From: Pratylenchus scribneri
Taxonomy: Eukaryota > Nematoda > Chromadorea > Rhabditida > Pratylenchidae
Direction: 5' to 3'
Assembly: GCA_030063045.1 (NCBI GenBank)
Contig: JAQSEB010000086.1
Span: forward strand, 1,696,501-1,760,500
DNA: 64,000 nucleotides
The notes under the pieces were generated by a model. It saw nothing but the letters and a program-made list of their open reading frames with translations. It was not told the origin of the DNA and searched no databases. Below, piece by piece: positions 35,961 to 49,500 of the stretch. Each line of letters starts with the position of its first letter. The first letter of the stretch is position 1. Position numbers and translations under genes: made by a program.

Positions 35961-38900
35961 TGAGTTGGAATTGCCAAAAAGGGAGACATTTTTCCAAATT
36001 TTTGATTTTTGCTTATTTTATAATAGTTTTGACAATTAAATCATTTTAAAAATTTTAAGAATAATTAGAGTAAAAAAGAGAAGTTTTCTGAATATATCTA
36101 ACAAATATTGGAAAATTTATTAAGAAAAATTAGCACACAAAAATAAAAAACATTATTGTATTTCCAATAAATTAGTAAATAAATTTAATAAAATTTTAAG
36201 CATTGCCTAATTAAAGGTAATGCAATTCCAAAATTAATTAATTCAACTCATAAAGAGTGAATAATTTAGTCTACTTTTTTTATAGACTATCGTCTGATTT
36301 CACTCCAATATGAGGAACGATTTGTTTAAATCTTTCCCTCAATTTGTCTATGAGTTGGAATTGCCAAAAAGGGAGACATTTTTCCAAATTTTTGATTTTT
36401 GCTTATTTTATAATAGTTTTGACAATTAAATCATTTTAAAAATTTTAAGAATAATTAGAGTAAAAAAGAGAAGTTTTCTGAATATATCTAACAAATATTG
36501 GAAAATTTATTAAGAAAAATTAGCACACAAAAATAAAAAACATTATTGTATTTCCAATAAATTAGTAAATAAATTTAATAAAATTTTAAGCATTGCCTAA
36601 TTAAAGGTAATGCAATCCCAAAATTTAATTTATTCAACTCATAAAGAGTGAATAATTTAGTCTAACTTTTTTTATAGACTATCGTCTGATTTCACTAAAA
36701 TATGAGGAACGATTTGTTTAAATCTTTCCCTCAATTTGTCTATGAGTTGGTTGCCAAAAAGGGAGACATTTTTCCAAATTTTTGATTTTTGCTTATTTTA
36801 TAATAGTTTTGACAATTAAATCATTTTAAAAATTTTAAGAATAATTAGAGTAAAAAAGAGAAGTTTTCTGAATATATCTAACAAATATTGGAAAATTTAT
36901 CAACAAAAATTAGCACAAGAAAATAAAAAAAACATTGTCTATAAAATTATAAAATTTTGAAACAAAAATTTTGTAAAAATAAATTCAATAAAATTTTAAG
37001 CATTGCCTAATTTGGCAATGCAATTCCAAAATTAATTAATTCAACTCATAAAGAGTGAATAATTTAGTCTACTTTTTTTATAGACTATCGTCTGATTTCA
37101 CTCCAATATGAGGAACGATTTGTTTAAATCTTTCCCTCAATTTGTCTATGAGTTGGAATTGCCAAAAAGGGAGACATTTTTCCAAATTTTTGATTTTTGC
37201 TTATTTTATAATAGTTTTGACAATTAAATCATTTTAAAAATTTTAAGAATAATTAGAGTAAAAAAGAGAAGTTTTCTGAATATATCTAACAAATATTGGA
37301 AAATTTATTAAGAAAAATTAGCACACAAAAATAAAAAACATTATTGTATTTCCAATAAATTAGTAAATAAATTTAATAAAATTTTAAGCATTGCCTAATT
37401 AAAGGTAATGCAATCCCAAAATTTAATTTATTCAACTCATAAAGAGTGAATAATTTAGTCTAACTTTTTTTATAGACTATCGTCTGATTTCACTAAAATA
37501 TGAGGAACGATTTGTTTAAATCTTTCCCTCAATTTGTCTATGAGTTGGTTGCCAAAAAGGGAGACATTTTTCCAAATTTTTGATTTTTGCTTATTTTATA
37601 ATAGTTTTGACAATTAAATCATTTTAAAAATTTTAAGAATAATTAGAGTAAAAAAGAGAAGTTTTCTGAATATATCTAACAAATATTGGAAAATTTATCA
37701 ACAAAAATTAGCACAAGAAAATAAAAAAAACATTGTCTATAAAATTATAAAATTTTGAAACAAAAATTTTGTAAAAATAAATTCAATAAAATTTTAAGCA
37801 TTGCCTAATTTGGCAATGCAATTCCAAAATTAATTAATTCAACTCATAAAGAGTGAATAATTTAGTCTACTTTTTTTATAGACTATCGTCTGATTTCACT
37901 CCAATATGAGGAACGATTTGTTTAAATCTTTCCCTCAATTTGTCTATGAGTTGGAATTGCCAAAAAGGGAGACATTTTTCCAAATTTTTGATTTTTGCTT
38001 ATTTTATAATAGTTTTGACAATTAAATCATTTTAAAAATTTTAAGAATAATTAGAGTAAAAAAGAGAAGTTTTCTGAATATATCTAACAAATATTGGAAA
38101 ATTTATTAAGAAAAATTAGCACACAAAAATAAAAAACATTATTGTATTTCCAATAAATTAGTAAATAAATTTAATAAAATTTTAAGCATTGCCTAATTAA
38201 AGGTAATGCAATCCCAAAATTTAATTTATTCAACTCATAAAGAGTGAATAATTTAGTCTAACTTTTTTTATAGACTATCGTCTGATTTCACTAAAATATG
38301 AGGAACGATTTGTTTAAATCTTTCCCTCAATTTGTCTATGAGTTGGTTGCCAAAAAGGGAGACATTTTTCCAAATTTTTGATTTTTGCTTATTTTATAAT
38401 AGTTTTGACAATTAAATCATTTTAAAAATTTTAAGAATAATTAGAGTAAAAAAGAGAAGTTTTCTGAATATATCTAACAAATATTGGAAAATTTATCAAC
38501 AAAAATTAGCACAAGAAAATAAAAAAAACATTGTCTATAAAATTATAAAATTTTAAAACAAAAATTTTGTAAAAATAAATTCAATAAAATTTTAAGCATT
38601 GCCTAATTTGGCAATGCAATTCCAAAATTAATTAATTCAACTCATAAAGAGTGAATAATTTAGTCTACTTTTTTTATAGACTATCGTCTGATTTCTCTCA
38701 AATATGAGGAACGATTTATTTAAATTTATCCCTCAATTTGTCTATGAGTTGGAATTGCCAAAAAGGGAGACATTTTTCCAAATTTTTGATTTTTACTTAT
38801 TTTATGATAGTTTTGACAATTAAATCATTTTAAAAATTTTAAGAATAATTAGAGTAAAAAAGAGAAGTTTTCTGAATATATCTAACAAATATTGGAAAAT

Positions 38901-39601
38901 TTATTAACAAAAATTAGCACATAAAAATAAAAAACATTATTGTATTTCCAATAAATTAGTAAATTATTGAAACAAAATTTTTTTAAAATAAATTTAATAA
39001 AATTTTAAGCATTGCCTAATTAAAGGTAATGCAATCCCAAAATTTAATTTATTCAACTCATAAAGAGTGAATAATTTAGTCGACCTTTGTTTATAGACTC
39101 TCGTCTGATTTCTCTCAAATATGAGGAACGATTTATTTAAATTTATCCCTCAATTTGTCTATGAGTTGGAATTGCCAAAAAGGGAGACATTTTTCAAAAT
39201 TTTTGCTTATTTTATTATAGTTTTGACAAATAAATCATTGTAAAAATTTTAAGAATAATTAGAGCAAAAGAGAAAAGTTTTCTGAATTTATCTAACAAAT
39301 TTTGGAAAATTTTGAACAAAAATTTTTGAAAAAAAAATTTAAAAAAATTTTAAGCATTGCCTAATTAAAGGTAATGCAATTCCAAAATTAATTTATCTAA
39401 CTCATAAAGAGTGAATAATTTAGTCTACCTTTTTTTATAGACTCTCGTCTGATTTCATTCGAAATTGAGGAACCATTTATTTAAATTTATCCCTCAATTT
39501 GTGTATGAGTTGGAATTACAAAAAAGGGAGACATTTTTCAAAATTTTTGATTTTTACCTATTTTATTATAGTTTTGAGAAATTATATGGTTGTAAAAATT
39601 T
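35961..39601 (+). repeat. Satellite array 2 with 798-bp higher-order period
   Basis: The diagnostic variant TATGAGTTGGTTGCC recurs at 36741, 37539 and 38337, exactly 798 bp apart. Each period holds two monomer types: one with hairpin GCATTGCCTAATTTGGCAATGC and one with an AATTAAAGG loop. This is a dimeric higher-order repeat like those of homogenised satellite arrays. Divergent monomers at the right end match the edge of array 1. Confidence 0.95.
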
Positions 39602-41771
39602 TAAAAAAATATTTTAAACATTTAAGAAACTTTTCTGAAATTTTCTAACAAATTTTCAACTAAATTATTTAACAATTTATTAATTTGTTTTTAAATTACA
39701 ATATTCATAATTTTTTTTGAAATTTCCTTTAAATTATTTTGAGAACTTTTAGGTGAAAGATAAAAAAAATTGACTAATAAATTTCCATACCTCTAATAAA
39801 ATTTCTCAAATTTTATTTATTAAATTTATTTATTTTATCTAATTTTTTCAAATTAAATTTTTTGATTAATAGGAATTTTTAAATTATTTTATTATTATTT
39901 TTATTTAAAAAATTCATTTTCAAATCCGCTAAGCGCTAACATTTTATAATTAATAAGTTTTCTATGTTAATTTATAAATTTATAATGCAAAATTTTTTAT
40001 GGGTTGCATTTTTTCTGAATTTATTATATTTTATTTATAATTTATATTTGATTGGTCAGTTTCCGCCGCTGCCCACATCTCATACATTTGTTTTGTAAAA
40101 ATGGACACAAAATCACCTCAAATTACTTTCCAATCGAGCAGTTTCTTCATTCTGGAAAAAATGAAGCAGAACCTACATTCCAATTCAGCAGCTGCAACAG
40201 CAACTGGAAAGGCTCGTTATTGGTTGGAAATAGGATGGTTCCCCAATTGCTTTGCAATACTTGGGACTATCTTTACCAATGAGCAAAATGAAAGGGTTCG
40301 CCTAGATTGTTTGGCGCGTCTCAAAGAGAAAAAGGCGCGTCGAAGACCACCTTAGTGTGGCAAATTTTTGGAAAGGGTGAACACCCATTTGGGTGTTGTG
40401 ACCCTGCCCCTTCGGGGGCGAACAATCCACTGCCTGCAAAAGGTATTCAAAAAAAAATGATTTAAATTAAATTTAACAAAATTTACTTTTTTGTGCCCAC
40501 AGCATTGATAATAGGTATATGATGAGCAGAAAGATAAGTACCCGGAGTCACAAAGAAGATAGTGCACAAATATTTTGACTATTTCATGTAATTGTGAAAA
40601 TTTTTTTAAAAATGGAAAAAATCCTCAAAAATATTGAACATAGATAAATTCTTAAAATTATATTAGAAATGAATAAAATTCTGAAAATTCAATATCAAAT
40701 AAATTCAAAAGATTCTGAACATAAAAGGAAAAAAATATGTTCAAAATTTTACATATTTACAAAATAAGGTGAAAATACATAAAATTTTAAAATATTTTTA
40801 AAATTGGTAAAATTCAGATAATTTTTAGAATTTAATAATTTTGAAATTTATTTTAAGTCTTATTTTCACATGATATTTAAGAATTTGACTAAAATATTAT
40901 CAGAATATAGCAAATTTTACAGTTTATTTTCAGAATTATGCCAATTTTCAAAATAAGAATTCTATTTTGAAAATGGCAGAATGTGTACTATTTAATTTAG
41001 ATGAACAGAGATGGCTCTGTCTATTTCCTCCTATTGTGTGCTTCTCATAAAATTTTTTTATCCTTCAGCCCATATAGCCCCCCGATTTATAAGGGGAAGA
41101 CATGGTTTCTGCCCCCTTTTGGGGGGCAGGGTTCCGGTGTATTAGCCATAGTGATTGGACTCGCGCAGGGTCCTGGGACTCCCGAGTGCATGGGATCCCG
41201 GGATTCTCGAAAACGCGGGGTGGGTGATATCTTGGGATTTTCGAGATCCTGGGGTGCGCGAGAGCCTTCTTGTGTTTTGAAAATGATTTTTCACACTGTT
41301 TTGGGACTGTAGGATGAAAATTGTGTCTCGAAATATTTTGAAAATATTCTGAAAATTTGTCCCATTTTGAAAATACATTTTCACCTATAATTCGACTAGA
41401 TATTGAAAATCTTGGCCAAAAGATTTTGAAAATGTTTCAAATTTTCAAATTATTTTCGAAATTATGAAAAATTCTTATATTCACTATATTTTTACTAGAT
41501 TTTTAAAATGGAAATGTAAAAATTTTTAAATATCTTTGTAAAATATAAGCATTTTAATAATATTCCCAAAATACATGCATTTCCATATTCTCCATACGAT
41601 TGAAAATATTTGTCCATTTTCACCAGATTTTCAAAATTCGCGCCAAAAAATGTGGCTCCGGGTAGATGTTGATAAGTTGAATTGAACTATAAAAACAAAA
41701 TTTTTCAATTTTTTCGACTTTACGTTCATTTACAATTATATGTAAAATGCAAATGCACAATTTTAGATGTA
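37659..41771 (+). repeat. 4.1-kb duplicated segment, right copy
   Basis: The counterpart of 31848-35960. It ends at GATGTA (41771), after which the sequence is unique. The 1,698 bp between the two copies (35961-37658) is additional satellite, about two 798-bp periods. Confidence 0.92.
40101..40355 (+). CDS. Hypothetical 84-aa ORF in duplicated segment, right copy
   Basis: Identical in sequence to the ORF at 34290-34544, followed by the same hairpin pair at 40380-40419. Function unknown. Identity of the copies shows only that the duplication is young or artefactual, not that the ORF is constrained. Confidence 0.25.
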   Translation: MDTKSPQITFQSSSFFILEKMKQNLHSNSAAATATGKARYWLEIGWFPNCFAILGTIFTNEQNERVRLDCLARLKEKKARRRPP

Positions 41772-44330
41772 AATAATAATAATTTTTAATTTGATATTCT
41801 GAATTGTTGAAGATTTGAGGCCAAAAATAATTGTAAAAAACAAGAACTTTTGAATATTTAATGGGAAATAAAGCAATTGAATTGAAATGGGCCAACTAAA
41901 CTTACTCTCAAGCTTGTACGATGCCTAGATTCCCAAAATTATCATCTACATATAAAGATACACTTGAATTTTGGTGAAACTTTTTTCGATGCTCCAAATT
42001 GAGGTAAAATTGGCAAACAAAATTTGTGAGAGCATATGTTATGGCAAAAATAATAGGCTTGATGGTGATGAAATGAATCAGTCAACGCATATATTGGCAT
42101 TGGCAAGGATGGATGTAATAATCATTTTATAAATGTATTCCACAAAAAACAATAAATACTGTTGGAATTTTGGGGCGAGAAAAATTTAGAATGGATTGAA
42201 AAACAGATAAAATGACAATGCAATTAATTGATTTAATGAATATAAAACTGTCAAAAAATATTTTCTTTTTCAAAATATGGCTATAAATTAAAATTTTGAT
42301 TCCACATATTTTTGGCCTTGTTTTCCTCAATTCCTCGAATTTCAAGCTATGAAAATTTGATTAATTGAATGCATTTTTATTCATTAAGCAAAATTAATTT
42401 TAATCTCATTAAAAATAAACATTTTTTTTAAATTTTGTTGTCTTTTTGCGAATAAAAATAAATTTCTTTAAAAAACCCACAAAGGAAAGTAATTCGAGCA
42501 CAAAAATGTGGTTCTAACTGCAACAGCAATCACACGCATCATTGGAAATAAATGATTTCCTCAGCTGCACATATTTTCTGTCATTACCACTGCTCGAAAT
42601 CGAATTAATAAATGAATGAGGCATAAAAAGATGTCTCAACAACAGAAAGAAAAGGTGAAATAGCCGAACATCCAGAAATTGCATTTTATTTTTGTTGGTT
42701 GTTGCCTGTTTGAGTGCCCTTCTGTCGTTTGCCCTTCTTCGTGAACGAACATCAATCTGTTGTCTTTAAAAAATAACCAAATAAATTAGTTTATTCAAAT
42801 TTAATATAAAATATTTACATTTTTTTTATTCTGCCCAATAAAGAAAATGATATGAGAAGAAAGAAAAGTAGATGTAGAGGACTTGAGTAGAACTAAAAAT
42901 TATTATTTTATATTTTAATTTATATTTCATTGCGATGCAAATAAGACAACAAAATTTTTAATGATATTTTTTATTTTTAAAATGTTAGCATAAAATTGCA
43001 AAATTGTTTAATTTTTAATTTGCACAATTTTAAACATATTGTGATGAAATTAAATATATATAATATTTAAAAAAAAATAATGGTTATTGGCAATAAGCAT
43101 GTAATTAAATTGCATTTTGATCTGAAAAATGTTTTGGGACCAAAATAATTATTGCTGCTGAATATTTGGGGGAATTGGATAGAAAATGGACTAAGCAAAA
43201 CACCCAACTATGCTGGGCATTATTGGGGGAAGAGTGGGAATTTGACACACAAATAAATTGGCATCCATTCAATAACATAGAGAGTGGCTATTGGCCAGAG
43301 ATGCAAAAAGCAAAGAAACCCATTTGGAAGGGTAGACATTGAGCATCTACTACTGAATTTAGGTCATCGGTTTGGGGAATATAGACTCTTCACCGAAAGA
43401 TTTCTGTTTTGCTTCCAAAAATATTATCCAAAGAACGCAAAATGAGTTAATTGTAATAGAATACAAAATATAAAATTTATTATTCTTTTATATTTTCGAA
43501 TTACAAAAAGGGAGACATTTTTCAAAATTTTTGTTTTTTGCCTTTTTTATAATAGTTTTGACAATTAAATCGTTGTAAATATTTTAACAATTATGGGAAC
43601 AAAAAAGAAAAATTTTCTGAAATTTTCTAATAAATTTTCCGAAATTTTCGACCAAAAATTAGTTAAAATGAATTCAATCCTTAAAAATATGATCTATGTA
43701 TACAATAAATTTTTAAAAATATGAAACAAAATTTTTTGTAAAATAAATTCAATAAAAATTTTAAGCATTGCCTAATTAAAGGCAATACAATTCCAAAATT
43801 TAATTTATTCAACTCATAAAGAGTGAATAATTTCGTCTATCTTCATTTAACAAAAAAATTCATCAGAGCAGATGGTAAATTTTAAATTACAACCATCCAT
43901 CGATGGATTATACAAAATAATAGACTTAATCATCAACAGAGCATCCAGAATCGCATTCAATGACTCGAAATTCAAATTTTGTAATTGTTTTTATTCTTGC
44001 CATTTAAGAATAAATTTGTTTAAAATTTTAATAAATCCAAAAATTACTTTATAAAGACGCAATCCAATCCAATCCAATTCACCATTTTGCCGATGTTGGT
44101 CACAATTTTTGCTGAAAATTTATGATAATTTTACTTAAATAAATTTATGTGTTTGAGCTAAAGATGTTAGAGAATGGAGTAGAGAAATGATTAAAAGTCG
44201 GAGAAAAAGATAAAAAGAAATGTTAGAATGAAAGTTAAATAATTTCTCCAATTTTCTACCCCCATATGCAAATCATAAAATTATTTTTGGACTGATCAAT
44301 TAATCCTATATATACGGAAATTTTTTCCAA
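41772..44330. other. Intergenic, no gene recognised
   Basis: Moderately AT-rich sequence with short ORFs only. The stretch 43080-43430 is less AT-rich but has stops in all frames. A solitary satellite monomer lies at 43497-43850. Confidence 0.6.
43497..43850 (+). repeat. Solitary diverged satellite monomer
   Basis: Contains AAAAAGGGAGACATTTTTC, AATTTTCTGAAATTTTCTAA, the hairpin GCATTGCC..AAAGGCAAT and CAACTCATAAAGAGTGAATA in the same order as the arrays, but with many substitutions, 1.7 kb beyond the duplication. Confidence 0.85.
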
Positions 44331-44337
44331 ACTTAAC

Positions 44338-44650
44338 GTGTTCAGTCGATCGTGCCGAGGTCATTGCTTGCGTTGGCGGGTTGGCCAGACAATTGTCCGT
44401 TGCCAATGGCAGATTCCAGCAGCATTTTGGCTCCCGAGGGCAACGGCCGCCCAAGGTTGCCTCTGATGTGCTCCTTCGGTCACAAAGGAGTCGGACGGCG
44501 GCACAGTGACAAAAACTTACGGGTATTCTTCTTACGGGTATTTGTGACCTGTGGAGTAGAACTGTATTCACTTGCTTCGTTGGCCAGCCCGAAAGCCCGC
44601 CAAAAACGCAATTCAACCACCAATGAGGGGCGTCTGAACCATTTTTTTTA
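44338..44650. other. GC-richer island with open frames on both strands
   Basis: About 310 bp with clearly higher GC than its surroundings. On the plus strand, after a good acceptor-like GTGTTCAG, a frame reads SVDRAEVIACVGGLARQLSV and continues about 36 codons to TGA near 44509, with codon choices like those of the real genes here. A 99-codon plus-strand frame and a 130-codon minus-strand frame also span it. No domain recognised; probably a gene or transposon fragment. The next 1.2 kb (44690-45890) shows nothing. Confidence 0.3.
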
Positions 44651-45898
44651 AAATTTATTTTTAAATATTTTAATTTTTTTAATGGCAAGAATAAAAATTT
44701 TTTCTTATTTATTAATTAATTTTTATTTTTAGTTGATTTAATTTTTGGCAATACAATAAATATTATTGGTCGTTGCCATTCATCTGAATATTATGTATTA
44801 ATAAATTCGGTTCAATTTTAGCTAATTTATTATTTAATAATAGAAATTAGTAAATTGGATGGGAAGAGTAAAATATACTAAAGGAAAGAAGGGCAAAAAT
44901 GCAGCGAATGTAGGTAAAATGGATGGCAAATAAGAATATGTGTGTAGGCAGTGGGCAGAGGAAATTATTGGATGGATGACCTACTTTTTTAGTCAATAAT
45001 TTGGCTTGGCTTTGTTTTTTGAGTTTCCATAAATTTGCATTTGAAATCACCAAATATATATATAATTTGGGAAGTAATTAAATCACCAAAAATTGGTGAA
45101 AGGAACTAGAAAAATTTTTAGAAATGATAAATAAAATTTCCGAGATATTATAGCGATTTTGGGATTTGTTTTTGCTGCTTCGTTTGTATTATTATTGTTT
45201 TTTCAAGAGAATTTATTGATGGTGAAATTAATGGAAAAAAAATTTGAACAAAATTGATAGTTTCATTTGAATATATATATTAAAAATTCTTATGATAAAA
45301 TATCTTTTTACCCGGTGGATGTCCAATAATTTTTGTATTTATACACAAAAAATGAACCTATTTTTTGTATTTTGATAAAGCTTTATAATAATCAAAAAAT
45401 TCAAAATTTTTGCTTTTTTAAAATTTACCTATTAGACTTACGTAAATATATTAGAAATTTGGATGAATTTATTTTTATTCCACATAAAATTTGAAAAAAA
45501 TACAAGAAGTCGAAAAAAGAAGGAATACATCCAAAAAGGTAGGGGGGAATATTTTATGACAGAGAATTAAATAAAATAGGCATTATTTAAATAAATTTCA
45601 TCAAATCTTCCTCCAAATTTCATCCATTTTTTCATTTTTCTCATATTTTCTGCACATATTTTCATTCCACATAAAAATTCCATCATTCATTTCGAAGTGT
45701 TTTGATGTTAAAAAAATTCGCTCCAAATCCATTCATCGATATTCTTTCCCAACATTTTTGAATTTTTCCGATTCAAATTGGTCGCGCACATTTCTCATTT
45801 TTGCTGCTTCTGAAAAAATTGGAAATTATTGAATATTTGTATAATAATTTTAATTAATTATTTATTTAGGAGATTTTTAGATGATAAAAACACCTAAA

Positions 45899-46430
45899 AC
45901 ACAAATTGTTTATGGGGCAAAAACACAAACAAATAATATAAATTGTTTATGGGGCAAAAACACAAACAAATAATATAAATTGTTTATGGGGCAAAAACAC
46001 AAACAAAAAACACAAATTGTTTATGTGGCAAAATACAAACAAAAAACACAAATTGTTTATGGGGCAAAAACACAAACAAATAATATAAATTGTTTATGGG
46101 GCAAAAACACAAACAAATAATATAAATTGTTTATGGGGCAAAAACACAAACAAAAAACACAAATTGTTTATGTGGCAAAATACAAACAAAAAACACAAAT
46201 TGTTTATGGGGCAAAAACACAAACAAAAAACACAAATTGTTTATGGGGCAAAATACAAACAAAAAACACAAATTGTTTATGGGGCAAAAACACAAACAAA
46301 AAACACAAATTGTTATGGGGCAAAAAAACACAAACATAAACAAAAACACAAATTGTTTTTTAGGGGCAAAAACAAACAAAAACACAAATTGTTTATGGGG
46401 CAAAAACACAAACAAAAACAAATTATTAAT
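45899..46430. repeat. 37-bp minisatellite, about 14 copies
   Basis: The unit contains ATTGTTTATGGGGCAAAAAC followed by ACAAACAAA. Variants (TAATATAA, or TATGTGGC for TATGGGGC) recur about 147 bp apart (46022 and 46169), showing a four-unit higher-order duplication. It ends about 150 bp past the smg-4 stop codon, so it may reach the smg-4 3' end. The ORFs across it are repeat translations. Confidence 0.93.
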
Positions 46431-46576
46431 AAATTTAAAATTATATAAATTCCATTTTATTTCTTTAAAAACTAAAATCAGTAGAGCCGTTAAAGTAAAA
46501 AATATAATTTTTCCCCTAATTATATTATACAGATTAAAATAATTTAAAATAAACAATTTTATATTTTTAATTAAAA

Positions 46577-49500
46577 TTACAAACAGACTTGAGATGGTTT
46601 TGAATTGGATGCATCGCCACCGCCGCAGGGATCATCTCGACTATTTGCCGTCGTTGGCGTTGGTTCAGCGGATTTGCGTGATTGAAGCCGAGCCTTGCCT
46701 GGACGATAGATTTCACGTTCGGGTCGATCCTGGAAAATTAAAATAAAATTAAATTCCAAAGAAAAAAAATACCCGATTTCGACCGGCCGCTGCCGTCGAT
46801 GATTTTTTTGTCGATTTTGCCGTATTCGAATTTTGCTGATTTGCCGCCGCTCCATTTTCGTCATTTTTCTTTCGATCCGTAAATTTTTTGACTGGCCTTG
46901 GCGATGATTTCGATTCGGAATTGTTGTCGACATTTTCGCTCAAACTGCGCTCCTCTTTTTGTTGCATTTCTTTTCTCTCTCCACCGCATTGATCGCCTGA
47001 TTTGCCACCATTTTTGACTGGAAAAATAAATTTTAAATTCAATTTTTATTATTTTCTTTAATTATGAGTTTAAAAACTTGGTGTTTTTGATAAAAAAAAG
47101 TGCCGATAATTCGGTGTTGATACCCCTAATTTTTGGAAAATGAAATGAAATTTTTTAATCTTGAAATGTGTTTTAGGGAGTTTTCCAATTCTCGAGGAAT
47201 CCGAATTTGTCAATTATCATTCTCAATGGTTCAAAAAACGGTTTCGTAATTATTATTTTCATCTATTTTTATTTTTTTGTGAAATAAAATTTTTAAACCG
47301 CTTTTTGAACAATTCGGAGTATTTGGAATTCAAACCAATTTTTTTATTTATTTTTTGTTGAAACAAAAATTATTAAACCGGTTTTAATCCATTTGAAGTA
47401 ATCGGAATAAAAACAATTTTTTAAATTTATTTTTACTGGAATAAATTTTTTTATACCGGTTTTGAACCATTCGGATATATGAGTAACCGGAATTCAAAAT
47501 CAATTCAAAATTTCGATTTCCCGAATCACCTAAAATGGTTTTCAAGACAAAAATAAAAATAATATTTTTTCTCCTACAATAGGGGTACATTTTTACCCAA
47601 AAAACTTAAGGTTTTTCGGTTCATTCAAACCTGTAGCCGAACTTTTCTTTGACTCCTTCTTCGCTGTCTGCTTTGCATCGGCCACTGGATTTGTGGAATT
47701 GGAACATTGTCCCTGCCCCTGTTCATTCCTCCGTTCTTGCCATTGTGTAAATTTTTCCATCCTCGCTGCCATTTTTTGCTTTTTTGTGAGGTTCGCTGCC
47801 GATTTTTGGTCCTTCCTTTCTTCCTTTTTCCGGGTACTTCCTCCACCGCCGCTGCTGCCCACAATTTCAATGCCCTCCTTTCGATACACTTCCGCCCAAT
47901 CCGTCGTCACAATTTGATGTGGTGATGAATGTTGTTGTTGAAGTCGACGTTCGAGACGATCAATCAATTTTTGTTGCTTCTTTCGACCCTGGAAAATAAA
48001 GTTTTAATAATTTTCAAACCAGTAAAAATAAAATTTAAACCGGTTTTGGTTTATAATTTTTCGCTAAACCGATTTCGTTTTATAGCCTTTGTCTAAAATC
48101 TAAACCGGTTCTAATTTATAATTTTTGTTTAAAACTTGTTTTGAGTTGATTTTTATTTCAGTTTTAGTTTAAAATCTCCTTTTAAACTTAAACCGGTTTA
48201 GTATTTTGTTTCGAACTTCTCGGCTTTAATTTATAACTTTTGGCTAAAACTTAACCGGTTTCGTTTTATTAACATTTGTCTGTCTATATAAACGTAAACC
48301 GGTTTTGGTTCATGAGTTTCGTTTAAATTTAAACCAAAACCATTTTTGGTTTATAACTCTTGTTTAAACCTAAATGGGTTTTAGTTTAAAACTAAACCAG
48401 TTTTTGGTTTGTAACTTTTATCTAAACCTAAACCGTTCTAGGTTTAGAACTTTTTGTCTCTAAACTGGTTTTAATTTATAAATTTTCTCTAAAAAATTAT
48501 ACCGGTTTTAGTTTAAAACCTTTTCTATTTTCTAAGCCAAATAGACTTTGGGATTATGACTTTGTTTTCTATAAATCAGTTTTATCGTTTGAATTTTTTA
48601 AAATTAAAACACAATGGCAAATGGCCCAATTCTTATTAATGCAAACCTTTTCCATTCCCATTTTGCTGATGTATTCGGTCAGCGGCGTCTCCTGGACTTG
48701 TCCACTTTGCATTCGGCGTTCCTTCTCCTCCAATTCGCGCACCAATGCGTCAAAATCGATCACTCGCCGTGGACCCTGGGCCATTTTTTGCTCATATTCC
48801 TCCAAAAATTGTTGATATTGCATTTCTGTACGAAAATTATTAATTTGATTTTTAATTAGCCTAAAATAAAGCCTAAAATAAACCATTTTCCAATGTTCCG
48901 GTCCGAGCATCGCATTCCTTTGCGGGCCGATTCAAATCCTTGGGCAAATGTTGGCTTGGCGCGCATTCCACAATGGCCATTGACTCATTGCCTAAAATTA
49001 TCATTTGTGAATAATTAAATCAATAATCGAAAGAGTATTGATTTTGGAAATGGAAGACTATGGTTTGAAGAACAAAAATTTTTAGGTCTAATTAATTGTT
49101 GTTGAAATTAGAGATCAGTAAAGATGACCGATGGAAATCTCGGAGACCGAGAATCTCGTCTAGGTCCGATCTCTAGTTCTAGTTTAAATCCCAAATCCTA
49201 TTTTTTGATAATTACTAAAATAATCTAAATTTCTGCCCATATTTCTCGACATTGTGAAACCTTATAAGTTTTGTAGTTTTTGACTGTTTTATATTTAAGA
49301 GTTTTGATGACAATTCTAAAGAATCTGTGACAAACTAAATAAAAAAAAATACATTTTCTAAAGTTAAAATTCTGCTGCTGAATTCGAATCTGACATCCAT
49401 TTCATAATTCTCGAAACTTATCCGGACCTATCCTACCCTTACCCTAGTTCCAATTCTACACATAGCCAGCCTATCTTGAATCTTGGTTAGGATTGTGGGG

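Noticed and set aside
31848..39601. Regular direct repeats as a possible CRISPR-like array
   Set aside because: Monomers are about 400 bp with no short repeat/unique spacer structure, and the genome is eukaryotic; it is satellite DNA.
46127..46556. ORFs of 70-141 codons rich in KHKQKTQIV / FVFLPHKQF
   Set aside because: Every frame is an artefact of the 37-bp minisatellite.
47693..47925. Plus-strand hydrophobic ORFs opposite smg-4 exon 6
   Set aside because: Antisense shadows of a Lys/Glu-rich coding exon.
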